Below are positions 21,420 through 29,270 of a stretch of DNA of 64,000 bases, piece after piece. Both the position numbers and the translations under genes were made by a program. The DNA comes from Pseudoalteromonas arctica. Its GTDB lineage: Bacteria > Pseudomonadota > Gammaproteobacteria > Enterobacterales > Alteromonadaceae. Position 1 is the first letter of the stretch. The number at the start of each line of letters is the position of its first letter. The DNA lies in NCBI RefSeq assembly GCF_012927645.1, contig NZ_JABBMT010000002.1:203070-267069 (forward strand). Direction: 5' to 3'. The notes below the pieces were generated by a model. That model made no database searches and was not told the origin of the DNA. It saw only the letters and a list, made by a program, of their open reading frames with translations.

Positions 21420-22301
21420 TTGCTTGATATTATCGCACTTTTTATTAAGACTAATCAATATAAAACATTTCATGAAGCGTCTGTGAAGCTAAATATTCCT
21501 TTACCCACCTTACTCAGAAGAATAAAAAAATTAGAAGACAATTTATCTTTAGCGTTATTTTATCGTGAAAAAGGCTGCTTGCGATTAACAGAACCAGGAA
21601 AAAGTTTTTATAGCAATTGCTTTATTCATGTTGAAAACTTACAAAGTATATTATGTGATTTCAAGGATGCTAGCAAAAACAAAAAAGGTACAATCAAACT
21701 AATAGTCCCACAAAATTTTATTAAAAGCGTGTACTTTACTGGTATAATAAACCAATTCACAACATTATATCCCAATATCAAAATTCATATGATGTTATCT
21801 GATGAACGTCTAGATTTAAAAAAAGCAGAGTTTGATTTAGCTATCAGAATAGGACAATTAGAAAATTCTCAAAATATATGTAAAGTAATCAATCAAATGA
21901 ATTTTGTTTTAGCCTGCTCACCAAACTTAATCGAAAAATATGGCCTGCCAACTAATTTTGAAGGTTTAGCTAAATTACCGCATATATCGTGTTTTCCATT
22001 TGAAAACTGGTCTTTTATAGCGACTAACAGCGAAAAGGTTATTTTTAAGCCCCAAGCAGATTTTGTGTCTAATGATATTGAAATGTGTGCTTTATCCGCT
22101 GTTGAAGGTAGAGGTGTCTATTATGGACCTACGTATTGCTTATTACCTCATTTTAAAAACAACAGCTTAGTTAAAATTTTAGAGCACTTTGAGCCTATCA
22201 AACGCGATGTTAACTTAATTTGGCCTGATAAATTAATACCTAAAAGCACGCGGTATTTAATTGATTTATTAGGGCACTCACTCAGTGGGATTGAGATATA
22301 G
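21420..22301 (+). CDS. LysR-type transcriptional regulator
   Basis: A 293-residue regulator with an N-terminal winged helix-turn-helix (about 1-60, including ASVKLNIPLPTLLRRIKKLEDNL) and a periplasmic-binding-like effector domain (about 88-285) in which FDLAIRIGQL is a typical LysR block. The start is TTG (21420) nine bases behind ACAGGAG. The gene is unusually AT-rich compared with the his operon and lies 217 bp upstream of the aerolysin gene on the same strand. It may control that toxin, but LysR regulators more often act on divergent genes, so this is only a suggestion. Confidence 0.88.
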   Translation: MLDIIALFIKTNQYKTFHEASVKLNIPLPTLLRRIKKLEDNLSLALFYREKGCLRLTEPGKSFYSNCFIHVENLQSILCDFKDASKNKKGTIKLIVPQNFIKSVYFTGIINQFTTLYPNIKIHMMLSDERLDLKKAEFDLAIRIGQLENSQNICKVINQMNFVLACSPNLIEKYGLPTNFEGLAKLPHISCFPFENWSFIATNSEKVIFKPQADFVSNDIEMCALSAVEGRGVYYGPTYCLLPHFKNNSLVKILEHFEPIKRDVNLIWPDKLIPKSTRYLIDLLGHSLSGIEI

Positions 22302-22328
22302 TTCAATCTTAATCATTTATCGATTGAA
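22302..22328 (+). terminator. Possible weak terminator after the LysR gene
   Basis: The perfect 7-bp arms TTCAATC/GATTGAA (22302-22308 and 22322-22328) directly follow the stop codon. There is no T-run, so this is weak. Confidence 0.3.
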
Positions 22329-22518
22329 TTGCATAGATATTAGCTAACCAGTGGGTACTTCAAGTAGCGACTATCATTTTTGAAAAATCAACTTTCATTT
22401 ATGTCTATATAAATTAAACAAATAACTATTTAAAATAAAAATTAGTGAAAAGTTAAATAACTTTTAAATTAATAAATGGGTTCAATATATAGATAACTTT
22501 TTAAAGGAAGTAATTTAA

Positions 22519-23976
22519 ATGAAAAAAATATTACCAATCTTGCTATTAGGGTATACAAATATCGTTAGCGCCAATTCCGCAATAATTTATCCTGATCAGT
22601 TACAATTTGAAAGTTTAGGGGCTGGGATCTGTTCATCTGACAATAGGTTAATCACCCAATCTGAAGCACTCGTTTATAGAAGTGACATTGTTAAGAAAAT
22701 GGGAAAATGGCAAATAGTAGGATTGGCAGGTGGCTGGGTAATTATGGGCTCTGGCTATGCAGGCGAAATAAAACAAGGGACGGCCTCAAATTCTTGGTGT
22801 TACCCTAAAAATCCGCTCAATGAAATTCCATCACTAAGTGCCCTTAAAATTGCACCTGGTAGTCAAAGCCAAATTGAATGGAATTTAGTTAATAAAAAAG
22901 AACAGTTTATAAAACCCCTTTCATACCTTGCATATTATATGGGCTTTGCATGGTTAAGCGGTAATCGCTCGAATTACATTGGTGAAGATATGGAGGTAAC
23001 TAAATCAGAAGCTGGATGGAAAATTCAAGGTTATAATGGTGGTAGTTGTTCAGGATATCGATGTGAAGAGAAGAGCTCAATTCTCGTTTCTAATTTTGAA
23101 TATATAATGGATACCGGATCATATAAAATCACAGGTGATATTGTTTCTGCTGATAAAAAACTTATTCGAACATTGACAGTACCAGTTGTTAATAATACCT
23201 CAGTAGAACAAATATCAGTGGTCACTATCGAATATGATGCATCGACTAACTGGTCAAAAACAAATGATTACAGCATTTCTGAATCTGTAACTTTATCAAA
23301 CACCTGGAAATCACCGTCTGTCACAGGAGGCTCTGATACATCGTTATCAGTTACAATTTCTGCAAATCAAGCGTGGGGAAAAAGCAACGGCGGCTCACAG
23401 GGGGAACGAGTTGCTGTACAAGCAAGAACAAACATTCCTGCTAATACCAGCTTAAATGCAAAAGTTGATCTATTTAAATCTTCTATATCTTATCCTTATG
23501 AGTTTAATGCTGACATTACATATGATGTAACTATAAGTGGTTTTATGCGTTGGGGCGGGAATGCTTTATTAAGCCACCCCGACGACAGACCAACTGGGAA
23601 TGCAAACTTTGCAATTGGCCGTTGGGCAGGTCAAGAAAAAAGCATCCAATATCAATGGGTGCATAGATATATTCCCGGTGAAAATAAAAAGTGGGATTGG
23701 CCTTGGATGATAGAGCAAACAAGTTTGTCAACCATGCAATATGAGTTAAGTAATATTTTACGACCTAAAAAAACAACGTTAACTGGCCACTTTTTTGCAG
23801 AAAGTCAATTTGCTGGTAATGTATATTTTGGTGATGAAACCTCGTTGCCAAGCAACCAGCGCAGTAAGCGTAGTGTTGCAAGTATTGAGCAATCCAATGC
23901 TGAAAACCTGAAAAAAGACTTAGAAAATGCAGGGTTGAAAAATGTTGTGGTTAAAATTGAAATGATTGACTTATAA
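22519..23976 (+). CDS. Aerolysin-family pore-forming toxin
   Basis: A 485-residue secreted protein resembling Aeromonas aerolysin over its whole length. Signal peptide MKKILPILLLGYTNIVSA; N-terminal lectin-like lobe starting at IYPDQLQFESLGAGIC; then WQIVGLAGGWVIMG and EIKQGTASNSWCYP. The four cysteines (38, 94, 177, 182) match the two disulfides of aerolysin. The pore-forming core keeps TNWSKTN, ISYPYEF, SGFMRWGGNA and the late ESQFAGN. A basic site RSKR (about 448-451) stands where aerolysin is cleaved for activation, ahead of a 34-residue tail. By family knowledge it is a protoxin that binds GPI-anchored glycoproteins and forms heptameric beta-barrel pores. Good ribosome binding site (AAAGGAAG); AT-rich flanks suggest acquisition. 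Confidence 0.95.
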   Translation: MKKILPILLLGYTNIVSANSAIIYPDQLQFESLGAGICSSDNRLITQSEALVYRSDIVKKMGKWQIVGLAGGWVIMGSGYAGEIKQGTASNSWCYPKNPLNEIPSLSALKIAPGSQSQIEWNLVNKKEQFIKPLSYLAYYMGFAWLSGNRSNYIGEDMEVTKSEAGWKIQGYNGGSCSGYRCEEKSSILVSNFEYIMDTGSYKITGDIVSADKKLIRTLTVPVVNNTSVEQISVVTIEYDASTNWSKTNDYSISESVTLSNTWKSPSVTGGSDTSLSVTISANQAWGKSNGGSQGERVAVQARTNIPANTSLNAKVDLFKSSISYPYEFNADITYDVTISGFMRWGGNALLSHPDDRPTGNANFAIGRWAGQEKSIQYQWVHRYIPGENKKWDWPWMIEQTSLSTMQYELSNILRPKKTTLTGHFFAESQFAGNVYFGDETSLPSNQRSKRSVASIEQSNAENLKKDLENAGLKNVVVKIEMIDL

Positions 23977-23988
23977 ATAAACAAAAAT

Positions 23989-24018
23989 GCTGGGGTCTGA
24001 GTAAAGTAAGATCCCAGC
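23989..24018 (+). terminator. Terminator-like hairpin after the toxin gene
   Basis: The 10-bp stem GCTGGGGTCT/AGATCCCAGC (23989-23998 and 24009-24018, one G-T pair) has a 10-base loop and lies 12 bp past the stop codon. The T-run is weak. Confidence 0.65.
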
Positions 24019-24126
24019 GACTAGATTATTTAACTAAAGGGCCTGTGGGTGCCTTGCTTTAGGTAAAGTGATTACGTTTACTTAAAGTAAAACTTAGTTT
24101 TAAGGTAAAAAATCAAAAACGTTTGA

Positions 24127-24628
24127 TATAAATCATGCAATGGTTTATTAGCAGCCTACGACTCACGTTTTGAGATGTTAAAGCGGAACCGCGTGAATAC
24201 AAAGTACGCAGAAACCTAGACAGCTACATACAATCTTGTTGGTGAAGCATGCCAAATCACCACACTGGATGCTGATACTGTAACCTACCGTTGCCAAGAT
24301 AGTTACCAAGAACAAACGCAAGCGGTTGCCATTCATCAAAAGGCTGTTGACCTCATCCGAGCTTGTTTAGCGCAAAATAACTGGCACGAACAACAAAAAG
24401 AATCTGCTGATTCATTACGTACTACCTTTGTACTTGACGAGTCTACACCGGTTATTTCAATTCATACTGGTAAAACAATGTCTCGTTCCAAGCCATGGTC
24501 TACTTCCTTAGAAATAGGTAAACCCATTGCTTCCAAGTAACTTAATATTATCTGAAAGTGAAAAACAGGCAATACTTCACACTCCCATGCATGCCTTAGA
24601 CAAACAAGCAATTAAAAAATACGTATAG
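24127..24628 (+). pseudogene. Decayed gene, in-frame stop plus frameshift
   Basis: A frame without start codon encodes protein-like sequence (AAYDSRFEMLKRNRVNTKYA), hits an in-frame TAG at 24217-24219, then continues for 106 codons (including GEACQITTLDADTVTYRCQD and KAVDLIRACLAQNNWHEQQ) to a TAA at 24538-24540. Near 24520-24530 the reading shifts to another frame that continues sensibly (SNLILSESEKQAILHTPMHA) to TAG at 24626. One ancestral gene with a missing 5' end, a stop and a frameshift explains this best. I do not recognise the family. Confidence 0.6.
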
Positions 24629-24629
24629 A

Positions 24630-24655
24630 AAACGGGCGCAATTTAGCTGCGCCCT
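24630..24655 (-). terminator. Terminator of the O-acetylhomoserine sulfhydrylase gene
   Basis: The stem GGGCGCA/TGCGCCC (24634-24640 and 24648-24654) is followed on the minus strand by GTTTTC and lies 14 bp past the stop codon. Confidence 0.8.
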
Positions 24656-24668
24656 GCTCTTAATTCGT

Positions 24669-25940
24669 TTAGGCTTTATCCAATGCTTGGCTTACATCGG
24701 CAATAATATCGTCGATACTCTCAATACCCACAGATAAACGAATTAAATCGCGGCTAACGCCTGCATTCGCCAATTCTTCATCATTTAATTGACGGTGCGT
24801 GGTTGATGCTGGGTGGCAAGCCAGTGACTTTGCATCACCTATATTTACCAAACGTAAAATCATATTGAGTGCATCAATAAAGCGAGTGCCAGCTTCAAGA
24901 CCACCCGCTATCCCAAAACTTAAAATACCTGACGCTTTGCCACTAGTGGTTGTTTTACTCATTGCGTTATAGGGACTTGACGCTAACCCCGCGTAATTAA
25001 CCCAAAGCACCTTAGGGTGACTCTCTAGATATTCAGCAAGTTGTTGCGCGTTTTCACAATGGCGCTCCATACGTAGGCCTAGTGTTTCAAGACCAATTAA
25101 AATGTCAGAGGCATTTTTAGGCGCAAGAGTTGCGCCAGTATTTCTCAGTGGTACAACGCGGCAACGACCAATAAACGCCGCTTCTGCAAACGCTTCTGTA
25201 TAAACCACATTATGATACGACGGATCGGGTTCATTCATCATTGCAAACCGTGTTGCATTGCCTTTCCAATCGAACTTACCTGAATCAACGATCATGCCGC
25301 CAATCGCCGTACCATGACCATTAATATATTTAGTCAATGAATGCACCACAATATCGGCACCCAACTCAAATGGCCGGCATAAATAAGGCGTTGCTACCGT
25401 ATTATCTACAATCAGCGGCACGCCTTTACTGTGAGCAATTTGCGCTAACCGCTCAATATCAACAATATTTCCTGCAGGGTTACCGATTGACTCACAAAAT
25501 ACTGCGCGCGTATTTTCATCAATCGCATTTTCAAAACCGGCAAGGTCATCCGCTTTAATCATTCGTGCTTCAATACCTTGGCGCGGTAAACTATGGGCAA
25601 ATAAGTTATAAGTACCACCATACACTTGGCTAGTACTGACAATATTAGTGCCCACTTCACACAAACATTGAATTGCGTAAGTGATGGCCGCCATACCAGA
25701 GGCCACAGCAAGCGCACCAATCCCCCCTTCCATGGCCGCAATACGCTGTTCAAGCACCGCATTGGTCGGATTCATAATGCGGGTATAAATATTCCCAGGT
25801 ACTTTTAAATCAAATAAATCAGCACCGTGTTGTGTATCGTCAAACGTATACGATGAGGTATTATAAATCGGCACCGCCGCCGATTTAGTTGTAGGTTCAG
25901 ATTCATAACCGTGATGTAGCGCTAAAGACTCAAGTTTCAT
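24669..25940 (-). CDS. metY: O-acetylhomoserine aminocarboxypropyltransferase (sulfhydrylase)
   Basis: A PLP enzyme of the Cys/Met metabolism family making homocysteine (or methionine) from O-acetylhomoserine and sulfide (or methanethiol). The 423 residues match the MetY type. NIYTRIMNPTNAVLEQR, ASGMAAITYAI, VDNTVATPYLCRPFELGAD and the PLP lysine in VVHSLTKYINGHGT are all seen. The ATG at 25940 is chosen because AAGGAA lies just before it; an upstream in-frame TTG at 25955 would lie within that signal. It is a single gene with its own terminator. Confidence 0.92.
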   Translation of the reverse strand: MKLESLALHHGYESEPTTKSAAVPIYNTSSYTFDDTQHGADLFDLKVPGNIYTRIMNPTNAVLEQRIAAMEGGIGALAVASGMAAITYAIQCLCEVGTNIVSTSQVYGGTYNLFAHSLPRQGIEARMIKADDLAGFENAIDENTRAVFCESIGNPAGNIVDIERLAQIAHSKGVPLIVDNTVATPYLCRPFELGADIVVHSLTKYINGHGTAIGGMIVDSGKFDWKGNATRFAMMNEPDPSYHNVVYTEAFAEAAFIGRCRVVPLRNTGATLAPKNASDILIGLETLGLRMERHCENAQQLAEYLESHPKVLWVNYAGLASSPYNAMSKTTTSGKASGILSFGIAGGLEAGTRFIDALNMILRLVNIGDAKSLACHPASTTHRQLNDEELANAGVSRDLIRLSVGIESIDDIIADVSQALDKA

Positions 25941-26582
25941 AATTTTTTCCTTCAATATAATGTGCTACTAAACTAGCATTCATTGGTTATAAAGTGCACA
26001 TGAAATATATTAAAGGATATTGAAACAATTAGAACTAAGCTATGAAAGTCGGCTAAGAGCGAATAGCAGACATTAAAAAATTAAATTTATTCCTGTGTTT
26101 TGAGTAGAAACCTAATTTTGTCCAATATCAGCGCACAAACAGGTAAGTATGAGGCTGTAAATCAAGGAAAGTCAGAGACAACAGTGCCGGTTAGCGTTAA
26201 TTGGCCGTGTCCATCATGTAAGCAAGGGCGGCTGATAATGAAAAGCCTCTGTATAAAGGGTGCAGAAATAGACGGCCTAGCGACGGGAAGCATCATAATG
26301 AATAGTGGTTAATAGTAAGTCGAGCTGTTAAAAATAACTCATTAACTAAGTTGGTGTAACAGAGGATCAGCTTAGATGTGGTGCTGCCTAAAATAAGCAA
26401 AAAAGATAACAGCAGGCAAGAAATGATATAAAAAAGCGTAAAAATGAAATAAATAAACAGTAATTAACACGTCTAGTGGTAAATAGATGTCCAATAAAAC
26501 TGCAATCAATAACTTCCCTAAAAAAGAGAATTCCTATAGCATTAAGCATACCAATAAAAATGTTGAGTGAGGAGTATGCTTC
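25941..26582. other. Gene-poor stretch left of the cassette cluster
   Basis: About 640 bp with no gene I can defend. A plus-strand frame (26100-26312, TTG start) contains a zinc-finger-like WPCPSCKQGRL and could be a remnant of a transposase or another zinc-binding protein. A minus-strand hydrophobic frame (26388-26609, TTG start inside the following hairpin) is probably chance. The sequence is AT-rich and looks like decayed cassette or mobile DNA. Confidence 0.45.
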
Positions 26583-26642
26583 GTTCAACAAGGTATTTAT
26601 ACGATACAAACAACGTAACGTATAAATACTAAGACGTTATGT
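26583..26642 (+). other. attC-like integron recombination site A
   Basis: The layout matches a short attC: R''-type box GTTCAAC (26583-26589, fits RYYYAAC), arms GTATTTATACG (26593-26603) and CGTATAAATAC (26619-26629), spacer, then an R'-type core GTTATGT (26636-26642). The core differs from its own R'' box but is exactly complementary to the R'' box of the next site (ACATAAC at 27713-27719), as expected when the core's last bases belong to the next cassette. Confidence 0.55.
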
Positions 26643-26696
26643 GCCTAAAATGTGGCACAATTAATTTTTTACCATTAACTAAAATAAGGAAATACG

Positions 26697-27170
26697 ATGA
26701 GTTTTAGACAATTACGGAAATTTAGTAAAGATGAGTTGCTCTTTGATGAGAAAGAAACAAGAGTGATTTTAAAATTTATTTTTAAGGCAACTGATCATAA
26801 GTTAATTGATTCGATGACTATGACTGATACATTAAGGAGCTTTGCGCAAGGGTTATTAGTAGAAGCAATAGATGCATCATATAAAATTGGATATGTTGAA
26901 TCTATTTTTAGAGCTAGCGCAAATCCAAATCAAGGAGCGATAAAAATTTTAAAATCTTTTGCTAAAAAAGCTGCGGTTCACTGGTTTAAAAATACTAAAG
27001 CTCATGATTTACAAAACGTAAAAGTATATCAATTTGTTCTAGATTTCATTGCTACTAGATTTAGATCCCAATTACCTCTTTTCATAGCAAAAAACACACC
27101 AGAAAATAACTTTGGAGCTTTTTTAGCGTATCAATCTCCTCCAAGCCACTTGAGTCAGGTATGGGGGTAA
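26697..27170 (+). CDS. Cassette-borne protein of unknown function
   Basis: A 157-residue soluble, mostly helical, basic protein that I do not recognise. It starts at ATG behind AAGGAAA and has no signal peptide or membrane span. Blocks that may be conserved are DTLRSFAQGLLVEAIDASYK and the C-terminal AYQSPPSHLSQVWG. One base separates its stop from the next ATG, so the two genes are cotranscribed and probably coupled. They fill one integron-like cassette between attC-like sites A and B in the sense orientation typical of cassettes. A toxin/immunity or other defence-type pair is possible, but the sequence alone does not show it. Confidence 0.75.
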   Translation: MSFRQLRKFSKDELLFDEKETRVILKFIFKATDHKLIDSMTMTDTLRSFAQGLLVEAIDASYKIGYVESIFRASANPNQGAIKILKSFAKKAAVHWFKNTKAHDLQNVKVYQFVLDFIATRFRSQLPLFIAKNTPENNFGAFLAYQSPPSHLSQVWG

Positions 27171-27171
27171 A

Positions 27172-27729
27172 ATGATAAAAAATAAATTCAAAAAACTGAT
27201 TGTACTTAGCATAACTTCAATCACATTCGTTTATTTGAGTACCCTTTTATACAGCATGTCAAAAATGACAACTGATGAAATGGTAATGTGTAGTGCTGGT
27301 GATGGTGGTTTTTATATAAGTAGCAATATTTGTGAAATTTATATGAAGCGCTTTAAAAGTGACTCTACTAATATAGAGGAGCTATCTTATGGGGGTATAG
27401 AAGTGATTTTGAACTTATCAAGTGATAAAAAATATGAGCTTGCAGAATTTTTTATTTCAAAAGGTTTAAATGTTAATGCTATTAATCAATATCAGAGCCA
27501 ATTTGGTTATGACCTTCCTCCTGTGCAATCAGCAATCTTAGATAACGATTTAAAGAAAGTTAATTTTCTTATTCTTCACGGTGCAAACATAATGGCTAAA
27601 AGTAAATCTACAGGAAATTTAACATCTTTGGAGTTTGCAAAAAGTCTTCAAGAAAAAGAAAAAAACATAGATAGAAGCCTGATCATTACAGCTTTGTCTG
27701 AACATGAAAAGCACATAACAAATCATTAA
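27172..27729 (+). CDS. Membrane-anchored ankyrin-like protein
   Basis: A 185-residue protein with an N-terminal membrane anchor (about 8-29, LIVLSITSITFVYLSTLLYS) and a predicted periplasmic part. The part contains two ankyrin-like repeats: YELAEFFISKGLNVNAIN and, after PPVQSAILDND, KVNFLILHGANIMAKS. Ankyrin proteins of this size often act as binding partners or immunity proteins. Here the gene is the second of a two-gene cassette, one base behind an unknown 157-aa protein. Its 3' end runs into attC-like site B (R'' box at 27713-27719), a usual arrangement in cassettes. Confidence 0.75.
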   Translation: MIKNKFKKLIVLSITSITFVYLSTLLYSMSKMTTDEMVMCSAGDGGFYISSNICEIYMKRFKSDSTNIEELSYGGIEVILNLSSDKKYELAEFFISKGLNVNAINQYQSQFGYDLPPVQSAILDNDLKKVNFLILHGANIMAKSKSTGNLTSLEFAKSLQEKEKNIDRSLIITALSEHEKHITNH

Positions 27730-27803
27730 AGTCGGACAAAAAATAGTTGGCTGCGGCTCGTTTCTCGCGCATTATAGCCAACTGTTTTTTGCCGCTTAAT
27801 GAG
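27713..27803 (+). other. attC-like site B, left part (interrupted by an IS)
   Basis: Begins with R''-type ACATAAC. A long hairpin follows, with CATTAAAGTCGGACAAAAAA and AGTTGGCT (27745-27752) pairing with AGCCAACT (27776-27783) and TTTTTTGCCGCTTAATG. The left arm has three extra unpaired bases against the right one, like the extrahelical bases of attC sites. The terminal core CGTTAGTT is displaced to 28980-28987 by the IS insertion. Confidence 0.65.
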
Positions 27804-27821
27804 ACTACATGGACTCCCCTT

Positions 27822-28065
27822 TGTCAAGCAATAGCACTTCCAACAACAAGAAGATCTGACGCAGCTCTACATTCGGCGTTTATTAGCTTTGCTACGCTAT
27901 CGCCCTGATGATTTGCGCTTGAGTAATGCCTCATTCGTTAGACAGCCTTTTATGGCTTCCCGATTAAACAGGCTTTCTTACTCTCGGTCTGACCGTGTTA
28001 TCGTCAATTGCTAATGCACAGACTCGGTGGGGTTAACCGTTTCGGCTTACCTTACTACTAGAAAC
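27822..28065 (-). ncRNA. Candidate bridge/seek RNA region of the IS1111-type element
   Basis: This non-coding end lies downstream of the transposase, where IS1111-group elements encode their guide RNA. It contains TCATTCGTTAG (27931-27941), identical over 11 nt to the right insertion flank (28975-28985). Just before it lies GCGCTTGAGTAATG (27915-27928), which resembles the left flank GCCGCTTAATG (27791-27801). That is what a target-guide loop would look like. The exact RNA ends and its fold were not determined. Confidence 0.5.
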
Positions 28066-28896
28066 TCATTTCACATAATCTACCTGATACTCTTTTTCTG
28101 AGTGTAACAGTGCCCAAATTAATCGGGCATTTTTAGCGGCCAATGCCACAGTTGCTCGTTTGAATCCTCGTCGCTCAACAAGGTCTTTAACCCACATACT
28201 GGTTCGGTCAGTTTTATTTTTACAATTAGCAATAACGGCTCTTGCGCCATGAATAAGTGAGGTGCGAATATGTTTTTCACCTCGTTTGCTAATGCGACCT
28301 AACCGAACAACGCCGCCTGTGGCGTATTGCCTTGGAACTAAACCAATCCAAGCAGCAAAGGAACGGCTAGTATCAAAGTGCTTAGCGTCATTTACCGTAG
28401 CAACCACTGCAGTTGCTGTGATTTCACCAATACCTGGAATACTCATTAAACGTTTAGCGTCTTTCATTTGATTAGCTAGTGCGTATAGCTTTCGGTCGTA
28501 TTTGAGTATTTCTTCATTTAAGCTTTTGATGCTTTGCCATAAATCATTAAGTAGCTCTCTTGCGAGGAAAGGTAAATTATTTTCCGCATCTTCGAGAATC
28601 CCACCAATAGCTTCGGCATCATTGGCGTCATTTTTTTCATTTTGTCGGTAGGGAATAACAAATTTAGATGTCATGATTCGTACATCATGACCTAACTTGG
28701 TGAATTCTCTTGCCCAGTAATGTGCGCCTGAGCAGGCTTCCATACCAATGATACAAGGTGGTAATTTAGCAACTTCAGCTAACAGTTTGTTTCTTTTAAC
28801 AGTTTTACGTAATTTACACTTGCTATGTTCGTCAACACCATGAATACTAAAAACTAATTTGGCTAAATCGATGCCAAGTGCTTTAATTGGATACAT
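28066..28896 (-). CDS. IS110-family transposase, internally deleted
   Basis: A DEDD transposase with N-terminal RuvC-like elements (GIDLAKLVFSIHG, GMEACSGAHYWAREF, KNDANDAEAI) and the C-terminal Tnp_20-type domain with the helix-hairpin-helix-like SIPGIGEITATAV and the catalytic-serine region FAAWIGLVPRQYATGG. The ATG at 28896 (AAAGGAG upstream) gives 276 residues against about 340 usually. The KNDANDAEAI motif runs straight into ILEDAENNLP, so roughly 60 residues including the last part of the first domain are missing without a frameshift. It is probably inactive. Confidence 0.9.
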   Translation of the reverse strand: MYPIKALGIDLAKLVFSIHGVDEHSKCKLRKTVKRNKLLAEVAKLPPCIIGMEACSGAHYWAREFTKLGHDVRIMTSKFVIPYRQNEKNDANDAEAIGGILEDAENNLPFLARELLNDLWQSIKSLNEEILKYDRKLYALANQMKDAKRLMSIPGIGEITATAVVATVNDAKHFDTSRSFAAWIGLVPRQYATGGVVRLGRISKRGEKHIRTSLIHGARAVIANCKNKTDRTSMWVKDLVERRGFKRATVALAAKNARLIWALLHSEKEYQVDYVK

Positions 28897-28979
28897 ATGG
28901 ACTCTCCTTTTATTGAATGTTTTTAACACCTTTCAATATGGCACATAGATGCCGTTTGGTAAGGGGAGTCCATATCATT

Positions 28980-28990
28980 CGTTAGTTGCC
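28980..28990 (+). other. Displaced core of attC-like site B
   Basis: CGTTAGTTGCC follows directly after the IS. It would complete site B and form the left end of the toxin-antitoxin cassette. Its complement GGCAACTAAC recurs with one change as GGCAACTATC at 29609-29618, the R'' box of site C. Confidence 0.55.
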
Positions 28991-28991
28991 T

Positions 28992-29270
28992 TTATTCTGG
29001 TGGAAAATTCTGCTTTTGGTGTAAAACTCGCATTATTCTAATCGTATCACCATCAACCCAATAAGAAACAATCATTGATATTTCAGGAATGATTAGCACT
29101 CTTCCACGAAAAATGTCTCTTTTAACACCCATTCGTGGGTGTTCTATTAACTTCTCAACTTTAGCTTCAATAGTTTGATCCGTTTTTTCTGCTGCACTTG
29201 GATTAAAATCAAAAAGAAATTCAAATATTTTTTCACGATCATTTAGTGACTCTTCTTCCCAAAAGATCAT
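28992..29270 (-). CDS. RelE/ParE-family toxin
   Basis: A 92-residue protein with the fold signature of the family: an N-terminal helical hairpin (FLFDFNPSAAEKTDQTIEAKVEKLIEHPRMG) followed by strands ending in RGRVLIIPEISMIVSYWVDGDTIRIMRVLH. By family knowledge it is either a ribosome-dependent mRNase or a gyrase poison; the sequence does not decide which. The start overlaps the antitoxin stop (ATGA). It lies inside an integron-like cassette, antisense to the cassette direction, as is common for toxin-antitoxin cassettes with their own promoter. Confidence 0.9.
   Translation of the reverse strand: MIFWEEESLNDREKIFEFLFDFNPSAAEKTDQTIEAKVEKLIEHPRMGVKRDIFRGRVLIIPEISMIVSYWVDGDTIRIMRVLHQKQNFPPE

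Larger units (their letters stand above)
27809..28973 (-). mobile_element. IS110-family (IS1111 group) insertion sequence inside an attC site
   Basis: Inverted repeats ATGGACTCCCCTT (27809-27821) and AAGGGGAGTCCAT (28961-28973) bound about 1165 bp with one transposase on the minus strand and about 245 bp of non-coding DNA behind it. Subterminal inverted repeats and the non-coding 3' region are features of the IS1111 group. Several IS1111-group elements are known to target integron attC sites, and the flanks here are the two parts of one. There is no obvious target duplication. The element is shorter than usual because the transposase has an internal deletion. Confidence 0.85.

Noticed and set aside
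26100..26312. 70-aa plus-strand frame with WPCPSCKQGRL
   Set aside because: The zinc-knuckle-like motif is suggestive of a transposase remnant, but the TTG start has no ribosome binding site and I cannot name a family.
26388..26609. 73-aa hydrophobic minus-strand frame
   Set aside because: Starts at TTG inside the attC-like hairpin, has no ribosome binding site and is explained by AT-rich sequence.
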